Below, piece after piece: positions 9,947 to 16,572 of a stretch of 64,000 nucleotides of DNA (position 1 is its first letter; each line of letters begins with the position of its first letter). A program made the translations under genes and the position numbers. The notes under the pieces were generated by a model. That model did not search any database. It was not told where the DNA came from and worked only from the letters and a program-made list of their open reading frames with translations. Where the stretch lies: contig NZ_AP022826.1 in the NCBI RefSeq assembly GCF_014466985.1, positions 868,001 to 932,000 of the forward strand, written 5' to 3'. The stretch comes from Nitrosophilus labii (GTDB lineage: Bacteria; Campylobacterota; Campylobacteria; Campylobacterales; Nitratiruptoraceae).

Positions 9947-10227
9947 GAAAAAGTTTTACCGTTTTAAATATAAAATGTGAAGGGTGCGCAAATAGTATCA
10001 AAAATGCACTCTCTCCTCATTTTGAAAATGTTGAAGTTGATTTGACAAAAGAGCCCAGAATCGTAACAGTTGACATAGAAAATAGTGAAGATGAAGAGAT
10101 ATTAAAAGCAATTTTAAAAAAGCTTGGATATCCTCTAATTGATGAAGATTTATCTAAAGCACAAGAGCTTGGACTTAAAACAAAAAGTTTTATCTCTTGT
10201 GCAGTAGGCAAGTTTACTTTAAAGTGA
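9943..10227 (+). CDS. Small heavy-metal-associated (HMA) domain protein
   Basis: 94 residues with a ferredoxin-like HMA fold: beta strand KSFTVLNIK, then the metal-binding CEGC (Cys12 and Cys15) and helix ANSIKNALS. The classic MxCxxC reads IKCEGC here. After about residue 68 there is a 25-residue tail with one more cysteine (FISCAVGKF). Copper chaperones of the CopZ/Atx1 type look like this, but here the gene is locked between sucD (4-bp overlap) and oorD (10-bp gap). I infer a role in metal handling near the iron-sulfur oxidoreductase or simple hitch-hiking; which metal it binds cannot be told. Confidence 0.8.
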   Translation: MRKSFTVLNIKCEGCANSIKNALSPHFENVEVDLTKEPRIVTVDIENSEDEEILKAILKKLGYPLIDEDLSKAQELGLKTKSFISCAVGKFTLK

Positions 10228-10237
10228 AGGAGTGAAA

Positions 10238-10576
10238 ATGGCATTGATAAAAGCTCCGGAGAATACTCCGGTTTGGGTTGATGAAAACAGATGTAAAGCG
10301 TGTGATTTGTGTGTGGCATATTGCCCTGCTGGTGTATTGGCAATGGTGCCTGAGCCAAAAACAATTCTTGGCGCTATGGTAAAAGTTGTTTATCCTGATA
10401 GTTGTATAGGATGCAACGATTGTGAACTTGAGTGTCCTGATTTTGCGATAATGGTTGCAGATAGAAAAGAGTATAAATTCGCAAAACTCTCTGAAGAAGC
10501 AAAAGAGAGAGCAGAAGCAATTAAGAAAAATCATTTTATGGCTAGAGAAGAAGATCTAGCAGTTTTAAGTGCATAA
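10238..10576 (+). CDS. oorD: 2-oxoglutarate:acceptor oxidoreductase delta (ferredoxin-like) subunit
   Basis: 112-residue polyferredoxin with two [4Fe-4S] motifs, CKACDLCVAYCP and CIGCNDCELECP. It is the electron-transfer subunit of 2-oxoglutarate synthase, which in the reductive cycle carboxylates succinyl-CoA using reduced ferredoxin or flavodoxin. ATG 10238 follows GGAG at 10229-10232 with five bases between; an in-frame GTG at 10232 overlaps the Shine-Dalgarno itself and is rejected. OorA follows after nine bases, giving the usual oorDABC order. Confidence 0.93.
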   Translation: MALIKAPENTPVWVDENRCKACDLCVAYCPAGVLAMVPEPKTILGAMVKVVYPDSCIGCNDCELECPDFAIMVADRKEYKFAKLSEEAKERAEAIKKNHFMAREEDLAVLSA

Positions 10577-10585
10577 GGAGAGGTA

Positions 10586-11734
10586 ATGGCAAGAGAAGTA
10601 ATATCTAGCGGAAATGAACTAGCAGCTAAAGCTGCGATAGATGCAGGATGTAGATTTTTTGGTGGATATCCTATTACGCCATCAAGTGAAGTTGCTCACG
10701 AGATGAGTGTTCTTCTTCCAAAAGTAGGAGGAAAATTTATACAAATGGAAGATGAAATTGCGGGTATATGTGTTGCATTAGGTGCTAGTATGAGCGGTGT
10801 AAAATCTATGACAAACACTTCTGGTCCAGGTATGAGTTTAAAAGCTGAACAAATAGGTTTAGGTTTTGTAGCTGAAGTACCTTTAGTTATAACAAACGTT
10901 ATGAGAGGTGGTCCATCTACTGGTCTTCCTACAAGGGTACAACAGGGTGACGTTATGATGTCTAGATATCCTACTCACGGAGATTACAAATCAATAACTT
11001 TTTGTCCAGGAAATCTGAGTGAGTGTTATACCGAAGTAGTTAGAGCATTTAACGTTGCTGAAGAGTTAATGACCCCAGTAATTGTGTTACTAGATGAAAC
11101 AATAGGGCATATGGTTGGTAAAGCTGTACTACCTGATTTAGAAGAGGTAGAAGCAAATACAGTTATGAGGGCTGAGCCGGATCCAAGTATTCCAAAAAAC
11201 GAGTTTTTACCTTACGATGTTCCAAGTGACAAACCGGCTGTTCTTCCTAAATTTTTTCAAGGATATCATTATCACGTAACAGGTCTTCATCATGGACCTA
11301 CTGGATTCCCAACTGAGGATGAAGTACTTTGTCAAAATCTTATCGAGAGACTCCATAGAAAAATTGACGTTAGAAGAAAAGATCTTCTTGATAGTTGGGA
11401 AGAGTATATGTTAGATGATGCGGAATATATGATATTCTGTTACGGCTCTGTATCTTTGGCTGCAAGAGAGGTTGTTGATAGATTAAGAGCAGAGGGCAAA
11501 AAGATTGGTATGTTTAGACCAAAAACACTTTGGCCAAGTCCAGAAGAAAAGATCGCCGAATTGTCACAGAGATTCCCAGCTGAGAAGATATTAATGCCAG
11601 AGTTAAATATGGGTCAATATATTAATGAGGTTGAGAGAATCATGAAACAAAGACCGCTTGCTCTCAATAAAGCAAACGGAAGACCAATCAGCCCTACTGA
11701 AATGATAGAAAAACTAAAAGAGATGGGAATATAA
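10586..11734 (+). CDS. oorA: 2-oxoglutarate:acceptor oxidoreductase alpha subunit
   Basis: 382 residues, the large catalytic subunit that supplies the pyrimidine side of the thiamine diphosphate site. Typical motifs are FFGGYPITPSSEVAHEM, FIQMEDEIAGICVALGASMS, TNTSGPGMSLK, and the Rossmann-type C-terminal part FCYGSVSLAAREVV. AAGGAGAGGTA precedes ATG 10586. OorB begins ten bases after the stop. Related pyruvate, 2-ketoisovalerate and 2-oxoglutarate enzymes are hard to separate by sequence alone; the context with sucCD and icd supports 2-oxoglutarate. Confidence 0.94.
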   Translation: MAREVISSGNELAAKAAIDAGCRFFGGYPITPSSEVAHEMSVLLPKVGGKFIQMEDEIAGICVALGASMSGVKSMTNTSGPGMSLKAEQIGLGFVAEVPLVITNVMRGGPSTGLPTRVQQGDVMMSRYPTHGDYKSITFCPGNLSECYTEVVRAFNVAEELMTPVIVLLDETIGHMVGKAVLPDLEEVEANTVMRAEPDPSIPKNEFLPYDVPSDKPAVLPKFFQGYHYHVTGLHHGPTGFPTEDEVLCQNLIERLHRKIDVRRKDLLDSWEEYMLDDAEYMIFCYGSVSLAAREVVDRLRAEGKKIGMFRPKTLWPSPEEKIAELSQRFPAEKILMPELNMGQYINEVERIMKQRPLALNKANGRPISPTEMIEKLKEMGI

Positions 11735-11744
11735 GGAGTTAATA

Positions 11745-12599
11745 ATGGCTTTTAATTATGATCAATATTTAAGAACTGATAAGATGCCAACACTTTGGTG
11801 TTGGGGATGTGGAGACGGTATTATCTTAAAAGCTTTAATTAGAGCTATAGATAAGCTTGGATGGAGTATGGATGATGTTTGTGTAGTATCTGGTATTGGA
11901 TGTAGTGGTAGATTTAGTTCATATATCGATTGTAATACCGTACATACTACACATGGTAGAACTGTAGCTTATGCAACAGGTATAAAACTTGCTAATCCAG
12001 ATAAACATGTCATTTGTGTTGCTGGAGACGGCGACGGTCTAGCTATAGGCGGTAACCATACTATACATGGATGCAGAAGAAATATAGATATAAATTTTAT
12101 ATTGATAAATAACTTTATATACGGATTAACAAACTCTCAAGTTAGTCCAACTACCCCTAAAGGTATGTGGGCAGTTACGACTCAGTATGGTAATGTTGAT
12201 CCAACATTTGACGCTTGTGAATTAGCAAAAGGTTCAGGTGCTACTTTTATAGCAAGAGAGACTGTAACTGATCCAAGAAAACTTGAAAAAATGTTTATAA
12301 AAGGTTTCCAGCATAAAGGTTTTAGCTTTTTTGACGTACTAAGTAACTGTCACGTTAACTTAGGAAGAAAGAATAAAATGGGTGAGGCTATCCAAAATCA
12401 AGACTGGATAGATAGTATTACTATGCCACTTAAAAAGTGGGAGAAATTGAGTGACGAAGAGAAAAAAGCTTATTTCCCAACCGGAATTCTTCATCACGAT
12501 GAATCGCAAATGGAGTATTGTGAAGCATACGATTTAGTTATTGAAGCAGCTCAAAACAAGAAAAAAGTGGATGTACCAATTGAAATTAAATCTAGATAA
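11745..12599 (+). CDS. oorB: 2-oxoglutarate:acceptor oxidoreductase beta subunit
   Basis: 284 residues, the thiamine-diphosphate pyrophosphate-binding subunit. WCWGCGDGIIL near residue 20 and VSGIGCSGRF match the conserved cysteines and glycines of the family. VAGDGDGLAIGGNH is the GDG-type Mg-ThDP motif, and FIYGLTNSQVSPTTPKG is characteristic. It works with OorA, OorC and OorD. A short imperfect hairpin follows the stop, and OorC starts 82 bases later, so the four subunit genes are still likely one transcript. Confidence 0.95.
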   Translation: MAFNYDQYLRTDKMPTLWCWGCGDGIILKALIRAIDKLGWSMDDVCVVSGIGCSGRFSSYIDCNTVHTTHGRTVAYATGIKLANPDKHVICVAGDGDGLAIGGNHTIHGCRRNIDINFILINNFIYGLTNSQVSPTTPKGMWAVTTQYGNVDPTFDACELAKGSGATFIARETVTDPRKLEKMFIKGFQHKGFSFFDVLSNCHVNLGRKNKMGEAIQNQDWIDSITMPLKKWEKLSDEEKKAYFPTGILHHDESQMEYCEAYDLVIEAAQNKKKVDVPIEIKSR

Positions 12600-12608
12600 T
12601 AGCTAAAA

Positions 12609-12632
12609 TGACTCCCCTTTTTAGGGGACTCA
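12609..12632 (+). terminator. Imperfect hairpin between oorB and oorC
   Basis: TGACTCCCC and GGGGACTCA pair with one C-C mismatch around a TTTTTA loop. No U-tract follows. It could tune the oorC level relative to oorDAB or mark an RNA-processing site. Confidence 0.5.
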
Positions 12633-12681
12633 TAGTAGTTATTCAAAGAAATAACAAAAACAAACTCAAAGGAAGTTGACT

Positions 12682-13251
12682 ATGAGATATCAATTGAGAT
12701 TTACTGGTGTTGGCGGACAAGGTGTTTTACTTGCAGGTGAAATATTGGCAACTGCAAAGATTAAACAAGGCGGATTTGGGGTAAAGGCCGCTACCTATAC
12801 TTCTCAAGTTAGAGGTGGCCCTACAAAAGTTGATATTATCTTAGACGATAATGAGATTTTATATCCTTATGCTAATGAGGGTGAGATAGATTATATGCTT
12901 TCTACTGCTCAGGTTAGTTATGATCAGTTCAAAAGCGGCGTAAAGCCTGGTGGAAGAATTGTAGTTGAACCAAACTTGGCAACTCCTTCAAATGAAGATA
13001 TACAAAAGTGGGAAATATATGAAATCCCTTTGATTACTATCGCTAAAGAAGAAGTAGGAAATGTTGTAACGCAGTCTGTTGTAGCTCTAGGTATTACTGT
13101 AGAGATGACAAAATGTATAGATAGAGATCTTGTTTATGAAACTATGATCTCTAAAGTTCCTGCAAAAGTTGTAGAACTTAACAAGAAAGCTTTTGAACTT
13201 GGCGAAAAATACGCAAGAGAGGCCTTAGAAAAGGGTCCTTTAAAAGTATAA
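12682..13251 (+). CDS. oorC: 2-oxoglutarate:acceptor oxidoreductase gamma subunit
   Basis: 189 residues, matching the gamma domain of pyruvate/2-oxoglutarate ferredoxin oxidoreductases. The start RYQLRFTGVGGQGVLLAGEI contains the GxGGQG loop, and TYTSQVRGGPTKVDIIL follows. It completes OorDABC. I chose ATG 12682 because AAAGGAAG ends six bases upstream; a TTG at 12676 abuts that Shine-Dalgarno. A strong terminator follows at 13265, closing the rTCA cluster. Confidence 0.93.
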   Translation: MRYQLRFTGVGGQGVLLAGEILATAKIKQGGFGVKAATYTSQVRGGPTKVDIILDDNEILYPYANEGEIDYMLSTAQVSYDQFKSGVKPGGRIVVEPNLATPSNEDIQKWEIYEIPLITIAKEEVGNVVTQSVVALGITVEMTKCIDRDLVYETMISKVPAKVVELNKKAFELGEKYAREALEKGPLKV

Positions 13252-13264
13252 TGGTTTTGAAATA

Positions 13265-13327
13265 AGGAATTGGGAATTAGGAATTAGTGTAATTTTAACA
13301 CTCCTTTTCCCAATTCAATTTTTTTTC
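13265..13327 (+). terminator. Rho-independent terminator of the rTCA operon
   Basis: GGAATTGGGAA (from 13266) pairs with TTCCCAATTC (to 13318), with an inner AGTGT/ACACT pairing, and is followed by a run of eight or more T from 13319. The left arm contains the tandem word GGAATTAGGAATTAG, so the hairpin looks built from short repeats. Confidence 0.75.
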
Positions 13328-13353
13328 TTCAAATATCTTTAATCTCTAAAATC

Positions 13354-13382
13354 TTTACTTTCAGCTAAATTTAAGATATAAT
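13354..13382 (+). promoter_or_regulatory. Promoter of rnpB
   Basis: TTTACT (13354-13359), a 17-bp spacer and TATAAT (13377-13382) give a good sigma-70 promoter. Position 13387, the first paired base of the RNA, lies five bases after the -10 box. Confidence 0.7.
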
Positions 13383-13386
13383 TTCA

Positions 13387-13729
13387 TTGGCATAGCAGAC
13401 GGCTGCTGGATCTACTCCAGAGGAAAGTCCGAGCTGCAATGAGGCAGGGTTCCACCTAACGGGTGGCCGACGAAGCCCATTGGGATAAGTCGAGGGATAG
13501 TGCAACAGAAAGCAAACCGCCGATGGCCGCGAGGCACAGGTAAGGGTGAAAGGGTGAGGTAAGAGCTCACCGCTTCCGTAGCAATACGGAGGGCATTGTA
13601 AACCCAACCCGCAGCAAGTCAGGTCTGGTTAAAGCCTCATAATTTGAGCCTGACGCAAGAGCTCTATGGTGACATAGAGCCTTAGATAAATAGCCGTCAA
13701 ATACAGAACTCGGCTTACAGCTATGCCAA
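13387..13729 (+). ncRNA. rnpB: RNase P RNA (class A)
   Basis: The catalytic RNA of RNase P, about 343 nt, matures tRNA 5' ends. The outer helix P1 is perfect: TTGGCATAGC at 13387-13396 pairs with GCTATGCCAA at 13720-13729. Universal elements are present in order: GAGGAAAGTCCGAGCT, ACAGAAAGCAAACCGCC, AGGTAAGGGTGAAAGGGTG, AGATAAATAGCCGTC and ACAGAACTCGGCTTA. T-rich sequence after 13730 (CTTCAATTTTCTTTCTG) may end transcription. A minus-strand reading frame here is an antisense artefact. Confidence 0.97.
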
Positions 13730-13896
13730 ACTTCAATTTTCTTTCTGTATTGATATTATCTAATTTTAAATTTAAATCCATAAATAAATAGAGAAGTTTG
13801 TTAAAGATATTTCACCATTTTTTTTATTTGGGAGTCGATTTACGTCTAATCAAGGGTTCCTTTGATAAAATTTAGAAAAAAAGATTGAGGAATATA

Positions 13897-14622
13897 TTGG
13901 CTTTAAAAGAGATTATTTATAAAGAGAAAAGATTTAGTATTAGTTATGAGATAGTTAATCTAAAAGAGAGTAGAGATATAATTTTTCTTCATGGTTGGGG
14001 TAGTAATAAAGAAGTAATGAAGTCGGCCTTTAAAAATAGTTTAAAAAATTTTAGGCACATTTATATAGATATGCCGGGATTTGGTAAGTCGCCAAATAGC
14101 GAAGTTTTAAAAACCAAAGATTACGCTAATATAATAGAACTTTTTTTGAAAGAGTCCGGTTTTAAGAAAGATATAATTGTAGGTCACTCTTTCGGTGGAA
14201 AAGTTGCCACTCTTTTAAATCCTAAACTTTTGGTACTGCTTAGTAGTGCGGGAATCTTGGAAAAAAAACCTCTGAAAGTAAGAGCGAAAATCACTTTATT
14301 TAAACTATTAAAACCATTTGGCGGGAAAAAAATAAGAGAGTTTTTTGTTTCAAAAGATGCTAAAAAGATGAGTGAAAATATGTATGAAACTTTCAAAAAC
14401 GTAGTAGATGAGGATTTCTCTTACTTTTTTGAAAAGTATGAGGGGGAGGTTTTAATCTTTTGGGGAGATGAAGACGGAGCTACATCTTTAAAAAGTGGTG
14501 AAAAAATCGCCTCTTTGATAAGAAAAAGTAGTTTTTATCCTTTAAAAGGAGACCATTACTTCTTTTTGCAAAATAGTGATTTTATATCAAAAAAGATAGA
14601 GGATAGTTATGAAAACGTATAG
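13897..14622 (+). CDS. Alpha/beta hydrolase
   Basis: 241 residues. The oxyanion region FLHGWGS, nucleophile motif VGHSFGG (Ser98), acid WGDEDG and late His in KGDHYFF give the full alpha/beta-hydrolase triad. The substrate is unknown. In Campylobacter, as I recall, a similar hydrolase sits beside murF, and here murF is two genes downstream. I chose TTG 13897 because GAGG at 13887-13890 lies six bases upstream; a TTG at 13885 has no such site. The 3' end overlaps acyP by 14 bases. Confidence 0.8.
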   Translation: MALKEIIYKEKRFSISYEIVNLKESRDIIFLHGWGSNKEVMKSAFKNSLKNFRHIYIDMPGFGKSPNSEVLKTKDYANIIELFLKESGFKKDIIVGHSFGGKVATLLNPKLLVLLSSAGILEKKPLKVRAKITLFKLLKPFGGKKIREFFVSKDAKKMSENMYETFKNVVDEDFSYFFEKYEGEVLIFWGDEDGATSLKSGEKIASLIRKSSFYPLKGDHYFFLQNSDFISKKIEDSYENV

Positions 14623-14878
14623 ATTTTTAATAAGTGGAAGAGTCCAGGGCGTATGGTATAGAAAATATACTAAAGAAGTGGCGGATAATCTAGATATCGG
14701 CGGTTATGTTAGAAATCTTCCAGACGGGAGAGTAGAGGTGGTAGCCACCTTAAAAGATGAGCAGTTTGAAGAGTTTTTGAAAGCTTTGAAAAAGGGTCCG
14801 CCTCTAGCAAGAGTTGACAATATAGATATAGAAAAATTTGATGAGATTTATAACGGCGATTTTGAAATAATCCGTTAA
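14609..14878 (+). CDS. acyP: Acylphosphatase
   Basis: 89 residues, a typical acylphosphatase hydrolysing carboxyl-phosphate bonds. The signature ISGRVQGVWYRKYT supplies the phosphate-binding loop and catalytic Arg, and GGYVRNLPDGRVEVVA carries the catalytic Asn. The start lies inside the hydrolase gene, indicating translational coupling. The cellular substrate is not evident from the neighbours. Confidence 0.92.
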   Translation: MKTYRFLISGRVQGVWYRKYTKEVADNLDIGGYVRNLPDGRVEVVATLKDEQFEEFLKALKKGPPLARVDNIDIEKFDEIYNGDFEIIR

Positions 14879-14898
14879 TTTTAATAAAGGATTTTTTT

Positions 14899-16329
14899 AT
14901 GGTTGAGCTTTTGCATTTTATAGAACATATTATTTTTACTTTTTCACTCGGTTTTTATCTTATTCTCAATCTTCAATGGTACAACTATAGATTAAAAAGA
15001 GTGATTTTACATCATCATAATCCATATCTTCATATTCTTTTTTTTCTTTTCCCCCTATTTGCATATTATGCGTTAAGAGAGTATGTTTTTATTCTTTTGA
15101 TACCCTATATAACTCTTTTGTATCTGTGGCAGAAAAAACTTGATAAAAATCTGGTATTAACCGCGAGAGTAAAAAGGTTTTTTGTAACACTTCTCTTTTT
15201 TACACTCTTTTTGGATATGCTCTGTTTGGCAAAATTTGAGTGTAAAGTTTTCAGCACCATTTTGCCGTTGGCATTTGCTCTGATTGTTTCAAACTTTATA
15301 GAAAAGTTTCTTTTTATGATGTATAAAAACGAGGCTAAAAAGAGGCTAGATGAGATAGACCCTACTATCGTTGCTATAACTGCAAGCTACGGAAAGACAA
15401 GTATCAAAAATTTTTTGAGGCAGATTCTTTCTAAAAAGTATAAAACTTATTCAACTCCTAGAAGCGTAAATACGATAGGTGGGATCTTAAAAGATATAAA
15501 TGAGACTTTACCGAAAGATACTCAAATCTATATTGTAGAAGCCGGAGCTAGAGAGAGGGGAGATATCTACGAAATTGCCTCTTTTTTAAATCATCATTAT
15601 GCCATTATAGGAAAAATTGGCCCACAACATATAGAGTACTTTAAAACGATAAAGAATATTATCGCTACGAAACTAGAACTTTTAGCTTCAAAAAGATTAA
15701 AAAAAGCTTTTGTCTATTATGAAATACCTATCAAAAATAAAGAAAATTTTATAAAGTTTGGACAAAATATAAAAAATCTAAAAGCAGATCTAAGTGGTAT
15801 CTGTTTCGATTTAGAGGTAGGCGGAGAAAATTACCGCATCCAAGCACCTATTCTTGGCGTATTTAACGCGGTAAATGTTGCGGCGGCAGTATTGGCGGCA
15901 AAAGAGTTGGGTATGGAAATCGACGATATTGTAGAAGCGGTAAAAGAGTTAAAACCGGTAGAACATAGACTCCAAAAGATAGAAGCCGGAGGCAAAATCA
16001 TCATAGATGATAGTTTTAACGGAAATCTTGAGGGGATGATAGGCTCATACGAACTTGTTAAGAGTTACGAAGGAAGAAAAGTTTTGGTAACTCCAGGAAT
16101 CGTGGAATCGACAAAAGAGGCAAACGAAAAACTTGCAAAAAAGATTGACGAAGTTTTTGATCTAGTTTTAATTACCGGTAAAATGAATAGAGAGGTTTTA
16201 AACAATAATATAAAAAGAGCGAAAAAAATAGTAGTTGATGACAAATCAAAACTCCAAAACATTTTGGCCGAACAAACTAAGCTCGGTGATTTGATACTTT
16301 TTAGTAACGACACGCCGGCTTATTTGTAG
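14899..16329 (+). CDS. murF: Membrane-anchored Mur ligase, MurF type
   Basis: 476 residues in two parts. About 140 N-terminal residues form several hydrophobic segments (for example ILFFLFPLFAYYALREYVFI and TLLFFTLFLDMLCLA). A Mur ligase domain follows, with ATP loop AITASYGKTSIKNF, IVEAGARERGDI, HRLQKIEAGGKIIIDDSFNG and VLVTPGIVEST. MurF adds D-Ala-D-Ala to the UDP-MurNAc-tripeptide. E. coli MurF lacks the membrane part, but a similar layout is, as I recall, usual in Campylobacterota. The C-terminal domain looks short, so another amide ligase role is possible though less likely. A long inverted repeat follows. Confidence 0.78.
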   Translation: MVELLHFIEHIIFTFSLGFYLILNLQWYNYRLKRVILHHHNPYLHILFFLFPLFAYYALREYVFILLIPYITLLYLWQKKLDKNLVLTARVKRFFVTLLFFTLFLDMLCLAKFECKVFSTILPLAFALIVSNFIEKFLFMMYKNEAKKRLDEIDPTIVAITASYGKTSIKNFLRQILSKKYKTYSTPRSVNTIGGILKDINETLPKDTQIYIVEAGARERGDIYEIASFLNHHYAIIGKIGPQHIEYFKTIKNIIATKLELLASKRLKKAFVYYEIPIKNKENFIKFGQNIKNLKADLSGICFDLEVGGENYRIQAPILGVFNAVNVAAAVLAAKELGMEIDDIVEAVKELKPVEHRLQKIEAGGKIIIDDSFNGNLEGMIGSYELVKSYEGRKVLVTPGIVESTKEANEKLAKKIDEVFDLVLITGKMNREVLNNNIKRAKKIVVDDKSKLQNILAEQTKLGDLILFSNDTPAYL

Positions 16330-16333
16330 TTTG

Positions 16334-16403
16334 TTGTATATTGGTTATTAGTGTGTTGGCATATTGAAAAAAGCATAGAAAAAACCAATACACCAATATA
16401 CAA
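16334..16403. repeat. Inverted repeat after murF
   Basis: TTGTATATTGGT (16334-16345) and ACCAATATACAA (16392-16403) are perfect 12-bp complements. A second inner pair, GTGTGTTGG and CCAATACAC, matches apart from one position that can form G-U in RNA. Further degenerate copies (ACCGATATAC) continue to about 16425. A shared core GTATATTGGT recurs in the palindrome at 62917-62962. It may terminate murF transcription, although no clean U-tract follows. Confidence 0.55.
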
Positions 16404-16458
16404 ATGTACCGATATACTAACTTCTAATATTCAATGTTAAACTGTATAAGGAATAATT

Positions 16459-16572
16459 TTGGAAGATATTAAAAACTTTTTTATTGAATTTGCTGCTATT
16501 GTAGTACTAGTTTTAGTTATAGTGGCTTTGCAAAAATTTTTTGAAAACCATTTTAAAAAAAGGATGAAGTAG
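16459..16572 (+). CDS. 37-residue single-pass membrane peptide coupled to the TRAP permease
   Basis: A TTG at 16459 stands five bases after AAGGAA (16448-16453) and opens 37 codons: acidic start MEDIKNFFIEF, one hydrophobic helix AAIVVLVLVIVALQ, and a basic tail FFENHFKKRMK. The stop TAG overlaps the GTG start of the DctQM gene by one base. This coupling, plus the clear Shine-Dalgarno and transmembrane design, supports a real small gene. I do not recognise a family. It may be an accessory subunit of the transporter. Confidence 0.5.
   Translation: MEDIKNFFIEFAAIVVLVLVIVALQKFFENHFKKRMK

Noticed and set aside
13371-13607. Minus-strand 78-codon open frame
   Set aside because: It is antisense to the conserved core of RNase P RNA.
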